Shown here piece by piece: positions 16,090 through 25,019 of a stretch of DNA of 64,000 nt. The DNA lies in contig NZ_RJUO01000001.1 in assembly GCF_003752365.1 (NCBI RefSeq), forward strand, positions 62,001 through 126,000, given 5' to 3'. The number at the start of each line of letters is the position of its first letter. Positions within the stretch are counted from its first letter, which is position 1. This DNA comes from Frondihabitans sp. PhB188 (lineage in GTDB: Bacteria; Actinomycetota; Actinomycetes; Actinomycetales; Microbacteriaceae). The notes under the pieces were generated by a model. It searched no databases, had not been told where the DNA came from, and saw nothing but the letters and a program-made list of their open reading frames with translations. A program made the position numbers and the translations under genes.

Positions 16090-17792
16090 CGAGCGGCCGC
16101 GGTCTGGTGCCCCGGGCTGATGTGAAGGAGTTCTCGCTTCAGCACCTCCTCGGTGTCGAGCACCTTGTACCCCTCGCTCTCGAAGAACACGGTGACTCGC
16201 CCCTCGTCGTTCGACATGACGGTTCCTGTGCCCCAGGCGTCATGCACGACGGTCGTGTCGGCCGGAAAAGCGTCGCCAGAGGTCTCGACCGCGTCGTTCG
16301 AGCTCGCTACCGCGTCGTCCGAGCTCTCGACCTGCTCGACCGATTCGGTCGATCGGTCGCAGTTGTCGCAGTTGCCGCAGCGCTCCGGCGCGTCCTGGCC
16401 GAAGTAGCCGAGAAGGTACCGGCGCCGGCACCTCGTGGTCTCGGCGTACCCGCGCATCATCGCGATGCGCGACTTCTCGACTCGTTCCCGGGTCGCTGCG
16501 ATACCGCGCGCGGCCTCCGCCGCGCCCTTCGGGTCGAAGCCGGCGGCGGCGGCGACCCCCTTCGCCGACTCCGTCACGGCACCGGCTTCGTGGAGGAGGT
16601 CGAGCAACCGCGACACGGTCCGGCGCTTCAGCGCGACCTGATCGGCCACGGCGGACCGCCTGACCGGGCCGCCGGCCACGGACACGACCGTGAAGACGTC
16701 CCTCAGCTGATCGCGTGGCGGCAGGCCGGAGACGAAGAACGTTCGGAGTGAGAGGTCTTCGGGGCGGTAGTGAAGCGTGGCGGTGGAGGGCTCGCCGTCT
16801 CGCCCCGCTCGGCCGATCTCCTGGTAGTACTCGTCGAGCGAGTCCGGGACATCCGCATGGATGACGCTCCGGATGTCGGGCTTGTCGATCCCCAGCCCGA
16901 AGGCGCTGGTCGCCACGACGACATCGACTGCGCCCGCCGAGAACCGCTCGTGCGCCTCGCCCCGCTCGGCAGAGCGATGGCCGCCGTGGTAGCCGATGAC
17001 GGCGAGCTCTGGCCGCGCCTCAGAGATCGATGTCGGGTACGTGCCGGTCTCACGCCGTGTCGCGACATAGACGATCGCGGGCATCTCGGCGGAGGCCAGC
17101 TGGTCCTCAACGGCGCGTACCTTCTCGTCGTCGTCCTCGTGGCGCACCACCTCAAGGTGCAGGTTGGGGCGGTCGAATCCGTGACTGAAGAGAGCAGGAT
17201 CCCGCAATCCCAATCGCTGCCCGATGTCGTCGCGGATCGGCCCCGATCCGGTCGCCGTCAGCGCGAGGACGGGAGGTCGGCCGAGGCGTTCGGCGATCTC
17301 ACCCAGGTGCAGGTAGTCGGGACGGAAATCGTGGCCCCAGGTCGAGACGCAGTGCGCCTCGTCCACGACGACGAGGGCGACGCCGGCGGTCGACAGGCGC
17401 TCGACGGCCTCGTCGTCGGCCAGCTGCTCGGGCGCCACGAACACGTATGTCGCATCGCCCCTCGCGAGGCGCTGCCAGCTCTCCTCGTTCTCGGCCGCTG
17501 TGTGCCCCGAATTGATCGAGACGGCGACGGGGGCGTCAGGCTTCTCCGAGAGCCCTGCGACCTGGTCGGCCTGAAGCGCGATCAGCGGCGAGACGACGAT
17601 CGTCGGTCCGTCCAGCAGCGCTCCCGCCACCTGGTAGATCGCCGACTTGCCGTAGCCGGTCGGCATCACGGCCAGGACGTCGCGACCCTCCAGGATCGCC
17701 GTGATCGCCTTCTCCTGGGGCGGCCGCAGGTCGTCCCAGCCGAAGCGGTCGGCGGCTGTCCGTGCGATGTCGTGCGTCAGGGTGGTGCTCAT
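16086..17792 (-). CDS. recQ: RecQ-family ATP-dependent DNA helicase
   Basis: A 568-residue SF2 helicase. Walker A is MPTGYGKS (residues 43-50) and motif II is DEAHCVSTWGHDF (near 144). Motif VI appears as QEIGRAGRDG. The zinc-binding subdomain is present as the RCRRRYLLGYFGQ and CGNCDNC cluster. A winged-helix region precedes it, but there is no HRDC domain. Instead the chain ends in a small beta-rich module (VVHDAWGTGTVMSNDEG) like the tail of UvrD-type helicases. Start at 17792 is supported by GAAGGA 5-7 nt upstream; an in-frame extension of 98 codons is low-complexity. It is first in the recQ-nuclease-membrane protein operon. Confidence 0.9.
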   Translation of the reverse strand: MSTTLTHDIARTAADRFGWDDLRPPQEKAITAILEGRDVLAVMPTGYGKSAIYQVAGALLDGPTIVVSPLIALQADQVAGLSEKPDAPVAVSINSGHTAAENEESWQRLARGDATYVFVAPEQLADDEAVERLSTAGVALVVVDEAHCVSTWGHDFRPDYLHLGEIAERLGRPPVLALTATGSGPIRDDIGQRLGLRDPALFSHGFDRPNLHLEVVRHEDDDEKVRAVEDQLASAEMPAIVYVATRRETGTYPTSISEARPELAVIGYHGGHRSAERGEAHERFSAGAVDVVVATSAFGLGIDKPDIRSVIHADVPDSLDEYYQEIGRAGRDGEPSTATLHYRPEDLSLRTFFVSGLPPRDQLRDVFTVVSVAGGPVRRSAVADQVALKRRTVSRLLDLLHEAGAVTESAKGVAAAAGFDPKGAAEAARGIAATRERVEKSRIAMMRGYAETTRCRRRYLLGYFGQDAPERCGNCDNCDRSTESVEQVESSDDAVASSNDAVETSGDAFPADTTVVHDAWGTGTVMSNDEGRVTVFFESEGYKVLDTEEVLKRELLHISPGHQTAAAR

Positions 17793-17907
17793 TCGATCCT
17801 TCATCCGTGGTTCAGGAATCCATGAGACGACGCGGGTCGACGACACGCTCACGCTTGTCAGTCGATGCGCGGTCGGTTGTACCCCGGTTGCGGCGTAGCG
17901 TCGACGC

Positions 17908-18597
17908 ATGAGCACAGAGCCCGCCACCGCAGTCCTCTTCGACATCGACGGAACCCTCGTCAGTTCGAACTTCTTGCATGTCGACGCCTGGAACGCGGCA
18001 TTCAGCGATCTCGATCTCGCTGTGCCGTCCTGGCGGATCCAGAGCGCCATCGGCGCCGACGGCTCCGAGCTGCTCGAGCAGCTCATTCCCGGCGAATCGG
18101 ACGAGGTCCGCTCCCGCGCCTCCGAGCTCCACGCGGAGCACTACCAGGGACTCGCACCGCGACTGCAGCTCCTTCCCGGCGCTCGAGACCTGCTTCGTGC
18201 GTTGTCCGACCGTGGATGCCGAGTCGTCCTCGCCACCTCGGCACCCCAGCAGGAGCTCGAGATCCTGCTCGAGCTGCTCGACGCCGACGAGTTCGTGTAC
18301 GCGGTGACGTCGTCTGAGGACGTCGAGACGGCGAAGCCGGCACCCGACATCGTCAGTGTCGCACTCGAGCGGTCCGGCGCCGACACGGATCGGGCGATCA
18401 TGGTCGGCGACGCCGTCTGGGACTGCAAGGCCGCTGCGGCCGCGGGTCTTGCAGCCATCGCCGTCCGATCGGGCGGGACCGGACGAGCGGAGCTGGTCGA
18501 AGCCGGAGCGGTGGCCGTCTACGACGACACGGCGGCCTTGCTGGCCGACATCGACGAGAGCCCCCTCCGGGGTCTGACGGATGCCTCTCGGGGGTGA
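17908..18597 (+). CDS. HAD-superfamily phosphatase
   Basis: A 229-residue HAD hydrolase of the phosphoglycolate phosphatase/beta-phosphoglucomutase type. Motif I is FDIDGTLVSS (nucleophile Asp13-x-Asp15), motif II lies in LATSAP, the lysine in AKPAPDIV, and motif IV is MVGDAVWD. A helical cap sits between motifs I and II. It hydrolyses a small phosphorylated metabolite; the substrate is unknown. ATG follows TAGCGT by exactly 6 nt, so the transcript is probably leaderless. It is divergent from recQ with a 115-bp gap. Confidence 0.85.
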   Translation: MSTEPATAVLFDIDGTLVSSNFLHVDAWNAAFSDLDLAVPSWRIQSAIGADGSELLEQLIPGESDEVRSRASELHAEHYQGLAPRLQLLPGARDLLRALSDRGCRVVLATSAPQQELEILLELLDADEFVYAVTSSEDVETAKPAPDIVSVALERSGADTDRAIMVGDAVWDCKAAAAAGLAAIAVRSGGTGRAELVEAGAVAVYDDTAALLADIDESPLRGLTDASRG

Positions 18598-18659
18598 GGC
18601 CCGGCCGTCGACGCTCGGGCTTGCACGGCGACGGCGCTGATCCTGGTGTCCCCGAGTAC

Positions 18660-19628
18660 TCAGCGTCGCGCGGTGTCGCCGGGGCGCTCGCCGAAGCGAT
18701 CGGCGTAGGCCGCAGAGAATCGACCGAGGTTGCCGAAGCCCCATCTCCGTGCGACGTTCGCGACCTCGCCCGATCGGCCCGCGTCGAGTTCGGCCCGCGC
18801 GCGGTCGAGGCGCACACCTCGCAGGTAGGCGTTCGGCGTCGTCTCGAGGACACGGCGGAAGCCCTCCTGAAGAGTGCGAAGACCCAGGCCGGAGGCCGAG
18901 GCGATGTCCGTCGTGCTGATGGGCAGGTGCGCGTTGGCGTGGATGAAGTCCACCGCGACCTTCAGGGACGTGTTCTTCGCGACGTGCAGGGACGCGGGGA
19001 TGTCGCTCCGCCGAGGGGGGAAGAGGCCGAGAAACGCGATCGCGGTGATCCGAGTCATCTCGGCCTGGAGGACGGGGCTCGTCGTGACGTCCGCACCGAT
19101 GCGGGCCACGAGTCCGATGGTGTTCTTCCAGGCCCGGATCGAGGCGCCCGTCGGAGGGACGGTGTGATCCAGTGTGAGGGGCCCGGGCCCGCGGCCGTAC
19201 TGCTCGGCGGCGATCGTCTCGAGGTAGGGGCGGTGGAAGTGCACGAGCTGCTGGTGGACGTCGGTGAAGTCGAAGGAGAAGGGCCAGTCGGTGGGGAAGA
19301 CCATCAGCTGCTCGACGTCGAGAAGGCTCTCGGATCGACCGATGTCGAAACGGCCCGTTCCTGAGACGAGCCAGGAGACGACGTAGTCGTCGCCGGGGGC
19401 GATGACGCCGCTGACATGCCCGTCGAACCGGGTCGACCTCAAGGTCATGTCTCTGTCGCCACGAGCGGTGTGCCTGTAGAAGAAGGGGCGCTCGGTGGCT
19501 TCGGCCTGAAACGTGTTGCCGTTGTAGCCCGACTGGAAGAGGTCGACGGCCGCGTCGATGTCTCTTCCCTGGGCTTCGATCCGCACCCGCGGATCCGATT
19601 CGGACGACACGACTGGATCATGCCACAC
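18660..19628 (-). CDS. AraC-family transcriptional regulator
   Basis: A 322-residue regulator. The last ~100 residues form a complete double helix-turn-helix AraC domain (SASGLGLRTLQEGFRRVLETT; VARRWGFGNLGRFSAAYADRFGE). The N-terminal ~200 residues resemble the AraC-binding-like sensor domain found in many actinobacterial regulators. The start is a GTG without a strong ribosome site, so the first few residues are uncertain. No obvious target gene is adjacent. It is useful as an intact comparison for the decayed paralogue at 33.1-33.9 kb. Confidence 0.85.
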   Translation of the reverse strand: MWHDPVVSSESDPRVRIEAQGRDIDAAVDLFQSGYNGNTFQAEATERPFFYRHTARGDRDMTLRSTRFDGHVSGVIAPGDDYVVSWLVSGTGRFDIGRSESLLDVEQLMVFPTDWPFSFDFTDVHQQLVHFHRPYLETIAAEQYGRGPGPLTLDHTVPPTGASIRAWKNTIGLVARIGADVTTSPVLQAEMTRITAIAFLGLFPPRRSDIPASLHVAKNTSLKVAVDFIHANAHLPISTTDIASASGLGLRTLQEGFRRVLETTPNAYLRGVRLDRARAELDAGRSGEVANVARRWGFGNLGRFSAAYADRFGERPGDTARR

Positions 19629-19672
19629 GCCGCGATCCGAGCCGACGACCCGTCGCTCGGAGCACCTGTCGG

Positions 19673-20287
19673 TCAGGTGTCGAAGTTCGGCAGCTCGGGA
19701 AGGTCGTGGTCGAGCTGGTAGACGGCCATCAGCAGCGCTGCCGCGGACCGCGCCTCGCGCGCCGGTGCGATCGAGCGGGTCAGTGCGGCCGTGACCTGTG
19801 CGCCCTCAGCCAGCAGAGCAATGGATGCGCCGACACTCGCGGGCATGCCTGCGCTGATCGTGAGCCGAGTCACCAGCGCGCTGAACACGAGCTTGTGGTG
19901 GGCGGCCGAATCGGCCACCCACTGGATGTCGGGGCCGAGCTCCGCGTACACGTTGACGAACGCGCAGCCTTGGAACGTCGGCTCGGCGAACCACGATTCC
20001 AGGTACGTGAAGATCGTCAGGATCTTGTCGCGCGGGTCGTCCGGCGCCGCGATGGCGTCGAGCAGATGCCCGGTCCACGTCGTGTGGCGGTGGTCGAGAA
20101 CCGCCTGGATCAGAGCGTCCTTGCCGTCGAACACCGCATCGAAGTCGGCTCGTGACAGCTCTGCCAGGTCGTCGACGTCATCGATGGTCGTCGAGGTGAT
20201 CTTTCCGGCGGTGAAGAGCTGATCGGCGCTTCGGATGAGGGCGTCCCGGTGGGAGGCGTCCTCCACGACGGCGGAGGGGTGGGACAT
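19673..20287 (-). CDS. TetR-like regulator with degenerate DNA-binding domain
   Basis: A 204-residue all-helical protein with TetR layout and a TetR_C-type C-terminal domain (QGCAFVNVYAELG, a signature of the YcdC/AcrR-like group). The N-terminal helix-turn-helix is unusual: TTIDDVDDLAELSRADFDAVFDGKDA is very acidic and lacks the usual basic residues and the LYxHF motif. DNA binding may therefore be weak or of altered specificity. ATG at 20287 with AGGA 9 nt upstream is preferred to a TTG 9 bp further out. Confidence 0.7.
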   Translation of the reverse strand: MSHPSAVVEDASHRDALIRSADQLFTAGKITSTTIDDVDDLAELSRADFDAVFDGKDALIQAVLDHRHTTWTGHLLDAIAAPDDPRDKILTIFTYLESWFAEPTFQGCAFVNVYAELGPDIQWVADSAAHHKLVFSALVTRLTISAGMPASVGASIALLAEGAQVTAALTRSIAPAREARSAAALLMAVYQLDHDLPELPNFDT

Positions 20288-20505
20288 GGGGCTCAATCCT
20301 GATCGGGGTCAATCCGAACCCTAGACGGTCCGATGCTCGTCCGGTCGTGGACGAGGAGCGCTGGCCGGTCCGCGAAGACGCACCGGCCGTTTTACGCGGA
20401 TCCGGTCAGGCGACACCAGTCGAGCCCGCGGCCTCTCCTAGGGTCGCAAGTGTCCGGCCTCTGCCGGGCGGCACGGGGCGTAAGCCCTACCAAGGAGACG
20501 AGCCC

Positions 20506-20727
20506 ATGAGCAGCATCACCCCCGACGGCGGCCGCCACCTGGCCCTCGGCGAGATCGTCCGCCTCGTCCCGATTCGTAGCGGCTACACCCCGCAGGCACG
20601 CACCGGCTTCGTCGCCCCCTCCGCCCTCGCTCGACACGCGGCGGCACTCAGTCTCATCGGCGCCGTCGCCGCTCTCGCCGGAACATCCGCGACAGCCGTC
20701 GCGCTCATGCTCGGACTGGGCCGCTGA
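20506..20727 (+). CDS. small membrane protein, hypothetical
   Basis: A 73-residue protein with a hydrophilic N-terminal half and one C-terminal transmembrane helix (LSLIGAVAALAGTSATAVALML). The AAGGAGA ribosome site 7 nt upstream of the ATG at 20506 is strong and decides the start. A TAGGGT -10 candidate lies at about 20439. The next small gene follows after 26 bp, so they may be co-transcribed. No family recognised. Confidence 0.6.
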   Translation: MSSITPDGGRHLALGEIVRLVPIRSGYTPQARTGFVAPSALARHAAALSLIGAVAALAGTSATAVALMLGLGR

Positions 20728-20753
20728 GCCGAGACAGAACGACAGGCCCGACG

Positions 20754-21014
20754 ATGAACTCCCTCAGCAGCCTCACCCACGAGCAGCTCGTCTCGACCGT
20801 CAACCGGGCTCTCGACTCGGACGCCGCGGCCGCCAGCATCTACGAGCGGAATCTGCGGGTGCCCGTCGCGCGGATCGGGGTCTACCCCAAACGACGTCGG
20901 CACGATTCCCTCGCGGGACTCCCGGCGAAGACCGAGGCGACGGCCGACGCCGCTCCTGCGTACGATCCCAGTTACGCGGACTTCTTCCGCCACAGCGATC
21001 AGATCGCCATCTGA
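20754..21014 (+). CDS. small hypothetical protein
   Basis: An 86-residue soluble protein with an N-terminal helix (LTHEQLVSTVNRALDSDAAAASIYE), a basic middle (YPKRRRH) and an acidic/aromatic tail. No family recognised. It lies between the small membrane protein and the AI-2E permease, 29 bp before the latter, and codon usage looks normal for the genome. Confidence 0.5.
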   Translation: MNSLSSLTHEQLVSTVNRALDSDAAAASIYERNLRVPVARIGVYPKRRRHDSLAGLPAKTEATADAAPAYDPSYADFFRHSDQIAI

Positions 21015-21043
21015 CAGCACCCTCGACCGAAAAGCGCCGCACG

Positions 21044-22210
21044 ATGAGTTCTCCCCACACCACCCCGACTTCCGATGCGACCAGCCCGCGTAAAGACCCC
21101 ATCCCCGAGGGGTTGAAGGTCGGCGCCGGATTCACCGGCCGCGTGATCGTCATCACGGCGGGCCTGGCCCTGGTGGGGCTGCTCGTCTACGAATTCTCCG
21201 AGATCGTCATCCCCCTGCTCATCGGGGTGATCCTCTCTGCTCTCCTCCTTCCGCTGGAGGCGTGGCTCCGTCGACGGGGGATCCCCAAGTGGATCTCCAT
21301 CGTCGTGGCCCTCCTGGTCGTGTTCGGAGTCATCGGCGGGCTGGGACTTCTCGTGACGCAGCAGGTGATCTCCGAGCTGCCCGCCCTCGAGAAGCAGGTC
21401 ACCACGTCGCTGAAGTCCGCGGAGTCGCTCCTGGCCACGCACCCCTTCGGTCTCACGGAGTCAAAGATCGACGGGTACGTCGCCGACGCCACGACCTGGC
21501 TCCAGAGCCACGCCTCCGACATCGGCGCGGGGGCGGCCGCGGCTGGCAGTTCGGCGATCCACCTCTTCGAGGGCGTGTTCATCGTCTTCTTCGTCACCCT
21601 GTTCGCCCTCATCGACGGCCGTCACATCTGGGAATGGGTCGTCCGCATCTTCCCGAAGCGCGCCTCGGGCCGCATCCACGCCGCGGGCGACGCCGGCTGG
21701 CGCACCCTCACCTCGTTCATCCGCGTGCAGCTGGTCGTGGCCGCCACCGACGCCATCGGCATCGGCGTCGGCGCGTTGATCCTCGGCGTCCCGCTCGCTG
21801 TCCCGATCGCGGTCGTCGTGTTCTTCGGCGCCTTCGTCCCGGTGGTCGGAGCCATCGTCGGAGGCATCGCCGCGGTCGGGATCGCCCTCGTCTTCAACGG
21901 CTGGGTGCACGCCCTGATCATGCTCGGGATCGTCCTCCTCGTGCAGCAGCTCGAGAGCCACGTGCTGCACCCGCTCCTCACCGGCTCCGCGGTCAAGGTG
22001 CACCCCCTCGGCATCGTCCTCGGCGTCATCGCCGGCTCGACCATCGCCGGTGTCGCGGGCGCGTTCTTCGCCGTCCCGTTCATCGCGACCGTCAATGCGA
22101 TGATCGTCGCCGCCTACCATCACGACTCCGAAGAGCTCACCGGCGCCGGTCACGACCCCGACCCGAAGGCCCGGGAGGTCGACGAACCCGGCGGCGCGCA
22201 GGTTCCCTGA
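21044..22210 (+). CDS. AI-2E family transporter (first copy)
   Basis: A 388-residue membrane protein of the AI-2E/UPF0118 family. An N-terminal pair of helices (VIVITAGLALVGLLVYEF; IVIPLLIGVILSALLLPLE) is followed by an extracytoplasmic loop (about 125-180) and a C-terminal bundle that includes the re-entrant glycine-rich region GAFVPVVGAIVGGIAAVGIALVF. It also has the family tail VQQLESHVLHPLLTGSAVKVHPL. Members export autoinducer-2 or exchange Na+/Li+ for protons; the substrate is not inferable. A second paralogue lies at 36261-37319. Confidence 0.85.
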   Translation: MSSPHTTPTSDATSPRKDPIPEGLKVGAGFTGRVIVITAGLALVGLLVYEFSEIVIPLLIGVILSALLLPLEAWLRRRGIPKWISIVVALLVVFGVIGGLGLLVTQQVISELPALEKQVTTSLKSAESLLATHPFGLTESKIDGYVADATTWLQSHASDIGAGAAAAGSSAIHLFEGVFIVFFVTLFALIDGRHIWEWVVRIFPKRASGRIHAAGDAGWRTLTSFIRVQLVVAATDAIGIGVGALILGVPLAVPIAVVVFFGAFVPVVGAIVGGIAAVGIALVFNGWVHALIMLGIVLLVQQLESHVLHPLLTGSAVKVHPLGIVLGVIAGSTIAGVAGAFFAVPFIATVNAMIVAAYHHDSEELTGAGHDPDPKAREVDEPGGAQVP

Positions 22211-22353
22211 CAGGTGCCGATGGCGGTCGGGCGGGTGGGCCTGCGTGGCCTCCGCGGTCGAGGGAGGTACCGCCAGCACCTCGCACCCCCGCACGATCGG
22301 GTGTTGCGTGTTCGGTAGGGCCAACCGGCCCGGCACCACGCGAAAGGAATCAA

Positions 22354-23181
22354 ATGACCACCTGGCTCATCACCGGATCGTCGACCGGCCTCGGCCGCGC
22401 CTTCGCCGAAGAGGCCCTCGCCAAGGGACACAACGTCGTCGTCACCGCTCGCGACAAGGGCACGGTCGCCGACCTCGAATCGACGTATCCCGACACCGCG
22501 CTCGCCGTCGCACTCGACGTGACCGACGAGGGCAGCGTCGCCGCCGCGGTCGCCGCCGGAATCGAGCGCTTCGGGCAGATCGACGTGCTGCTGAACAACG
22601 CCGGCTACGGCTACCGCGCCGCCGTCGAAGAGGGAGACGACGCCGACGTCGCGAAGCTCTTCGACACGCACATCCACGGCACAGTGCGCACGATCAAGGC
22701 CGTCCTGCCGGGCATGCGCGCGCGACGCTCGGGCACCATCGTCAACTTCTCGTCGATCGGGGCGCGGACCACGGGCGCAGGATCCGGCTACTACGGCGCC
22801 GCCAAGGCCGCCGTCGAGCAGCTGACCATGGCCCTCCGCACCGAGGTCGCACCGCTCGGCATCACCGCCACGGTGGTCGAGCCGGGCGGCTTCCGCACCG
22901 ACTTCTCCGGCCGCTCGCTGACGGAGTCGGCCACCCGCATCGCCGACTACGACGAGACCAGCGGCAAGCGCCGCATCGGTGCTGACACGACCCACGGCAC
23001 CCAGGCGGGCGACCCCGCCAAGGCCGCATCCGTGCTGGTGGAGGCGGTCGACGGCGGCGGGCTGCCGTTCCTGCTCGTGCTGGGGTCCGACGCGGTGCCG
23101 ATCGTGCGCAAAGCCCTCGCGGCCCTCGAGTCGGACATCGCCGCGTGGGAGGCGAAGAGCGTCACGACCGACGTCGACTAG
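22354..23181 (+). CDS. short-chain dehydrogenase/reductase
   Basis: A 275-residue classical SDR. It has the cofactor loop TGSSTGLGRAFAEE (residues 7-20), the NNAGYG motif, and catalytic Ser and YxxxK (YYGAAKAA). The sequence RTEVAPLGITATVVEPGGFRTDF is typical of SDRs annotated as oxidoreductases acting on small alcohols or ketones. NADP preference is likely but not proven. ATG at 22354 follows AAAGGAA. It is cytosolic, 143 bp after the AI-2E gene and followed by an MFS transporter. Confidence 0.85.
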   Translation: MTTWLITGSSTGLGRAFAEEALAKGHNVVVTARDKGTVADLESTYPDTALAVALDVTDEGSVAAAVAAGIERFGQIDVLLNNAGYGYRAAVEEGDDADVAKLFDTHIHGTVRTIKAVLPGMRARRSGTIVNFSSIGARTTGAGSGYYGAAKAAVEQLTMALRTEVAPLGITATVVEPGGFRTDFSGRSLTESATRIADYDETSGKRRIGADTTHGTQAGDPAKAASVLVEAVDGGGLPFLLVLGSDAVPIVRKALAALESDIAAWEAKSVTTDVD

Positions 23182-23251
23182 CCATCTCGCGTCATGACTG
23201 AGATGCTCGCCTCCTGGGCCGCCACCGAGCGGATCGCCGAGAAAAGGACCG

Positions 23252-24451
23252 ATGAACACCACCACGTCTGAGACGCCCACGCAGGCGGGCCCGAGATCCG
23301 ATCGGCTGCCCTGGTTTCCGCTCTCGCTCCTCGCGGCCATCGGGTTCGTCCTCGTCGCCATGGAGACCATGCCGGCCGGGCTGCTGCCGGAGATATCCCG
23401 GGGTCTCGGCACGACTCAGGCCGGCGTCGGGCTGTTCGTGAGCGCGTACGCCATCGGAACGGTGATCGTCACCGTCCCGGCCATCACGCTCACGCGCGGA
23501 TTCCGGCGGAAGCCGCTGCTGCTGACAGCCGTGGCGCTGCTCGTGCTCGCCAACGCGGTGACCGCGCTCTCGCCGTCTCTCGCCCTGTCGCTGGGGTCGC
23601 GCTTCGTCGCCGGCTCCATGTCGGGAGTGATCTGGGGCATGTTCGCCACCTACGCGCGACGGATCAGCCCGCCCCGGTTCGCGGGGCTGTCGCTCGCCAT
23701 CGTCTCGACGGGTGCCCCGCTGGGGTTCGCCCTCGGGACGCCGCTCGGCTCGGCCATCGGCTCCGTGGCCAGCTGGCGCTGGTCGTTCGGCGGGCTCAGC
23801 CTCGTCGGCGCGGTCGTGCTCGTGCTGATCCTGGCGTTCGTGCCCGACGCCCCCGGCCAGTCGGCGGCGGTCCGGCTCCCGCTGGCCCAGGTGATCCGCA
23901 TCCCGGGTATCGTGATCATCCTGGCCGTCATCGTGGCGTGGATGCTCGCGCACAACACCATCTACACGTACATCTCGCCGTACCTCTCGGCGACCTCCAC
24001 CGGCCTCGCCGCGGGCCTGGTGCTGCTCGTGTACGGGGTGGCCGCGATCGGCGGCGTGGTGATCACCGGGGCTCTGATCGACCGTCGCCCGCGACCGCTG
24101 CTCCACATCAGCGTGGGCGCATTCATCGTCGCCGCCCTGCTGCTGCTCCTCGCCCACGACTCGGTCGTCGCTGTGCTCGTCGCGGCGGTCCTCTGGGGTC
24201 TCTCCTTCGGCGGCGCAGCCACGCAGGTGCAGGCCGCTCTCACGACGGCGGGCGGGGAGAACGCCGATGTGGCCAGCTCGTTCCTGCCGGTGGCGTTCAA
24301 CATCGCGATCTTCCTCGCCGGCATCGTGGGAGGCGCCCTCCTCACCGTCGGCGACGGCCTCATCCTGGCCGTCGTCATGCTCGTCTTCGGGGTGGCGGCG
24401 CTGGTGCTGACCCTCATCGGGCGGCGAACGGCCTTCCCCGCCTCGCTCTGA
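23252..24451 (+). CDS. MFS transporter (DHA1-type efflux)
   Basis: A 399-residue transporter with twelve predicted transmembrane helices. ETMPAGLLPEIS in helix 1, the GLFVSAYAIGT stretch in helix 2 and the RGFRRKPLLL loop (motif A region) match the arabinose/chloramphenicol-efflux-like DHA1 group. Proton-driven export of drugs or sugars is likely; the specificity is unknown. AAAAGGA sits 5 nt before the ATG. The SDR gene ends 70 bp upstream, so the two may form a unit that modifies and then exports a compound. Confidence 0.85.
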   Translation: MNTTTSETPTQAGPRSDRLPWFPLSLLAAIGFVLVAMETMPAGLLPEISRGLGTTQAGVGLFVSAYAIGTVIVTVPAITLTRGFRRKPLLLTAVALLVLANAVTALSPSLALSLGSRFVAGSMSGVIWGMFATYARRISPPRFAGLSLAIVSTGAPLGFALGTPLGSAIGSVASWRWSFGGLSLVGAVVLVLILAFVPDAPGQSAAVRLPLAQVIRIPGIVIILAVIVAWMLAHNTIYTYISPYLSATSTGLAAGLVLLVYGVAAIGGVVITGALIDRRPRPLLHISVGAFIVAALLLLLAHDSVVAVLVAAVLWGLSFGGAATQVQAALTTAGGENADVASSFLPVAFNIAIFLAGIVGGALLTVGDGLILAVVMLVFGVAALVLTLIGRRTAFPASL

Positions 24452-24512
24452 CGGCACTGCGCCCGCGCCCGCTAGCGTGGTCGGGCGGGCGGACGCCTGC
24501 AGAGGGAGCCCC

Positions 24513-25004
24513 ATGACGCAGGAACTCGCAGACCACCTCGACCGCCTCCTCGCCGCCCGCGACCGCGACGACATGTCCCCGACCATCGCCGCCCTCCGTG
24601 CGGTGTACGAGGTGCACCCTCGCGACCCACGCGTCCTCTACGAGCTCGCCGGCGCCTACGACACGGCGGGGGAGGAGTCGGCAGCGGTCGGGTTCTACGA
24701 GCAGGCCCTCGCGGCCGGACTCTCGGGCGATCTGCTGCGCCGGTGCTACCTCCAGTACGGGAGCACGCTCAGGAATCTCGGCCAGGTCGACGAGTCGCTC
24801 GCCGTGTTCGCGCGGGCCCGAGACGAGTTTCCTGACTCGGTGTCTCTCGGCGCCTTCGAGGCGCTGAGCCTGCACGCGGCCGGCCGGAAGGATGCGGCGC
24901 TCGCCGGCGTGCTCCGCCTGCTGGCCGACCACGTCGATGCCGGGGATCTCGAGCGGTACAAGTCGGCCCTGCGTGCGAACGCGGAGTACCTGGAGTCGCT
25001 GTAG
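24513..25004 (+). CDS. tetratricopeptide-repeat protein
   Basis: A 163-residue all-helical protein. About three TPR units are visible (DPRVLYELAGAYDTAGEESAAVGFYEQAL; LQYGSTLRNLGQVDESLAVFARA). It matches the short 'tetratrico peptide repeat' proteins seen in many Gram-positives. The role is presumably protein-protein interaction. The ATG at 24513 is supported by AGGGAG upstream, and TAGCGT near 24473 is a likely -10. Confidence 0.75.
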   Translation: MTQELADHLDRLLAARDRDDMSPTIAALRAVYEVHPRDPRVLYELAGAYDTAGEESAAVGFYEQALAAGLSGDLLRRCYLQYGSTLRNLGQVDESLAVFARARDEFPDSVSLGAFEALSLHAAGRKDAALAGVLRLLADHVDAGDLERYKSALRANAEYLESL

Positions 25005-25019
25005 GGCGTCGCCGCCGCG

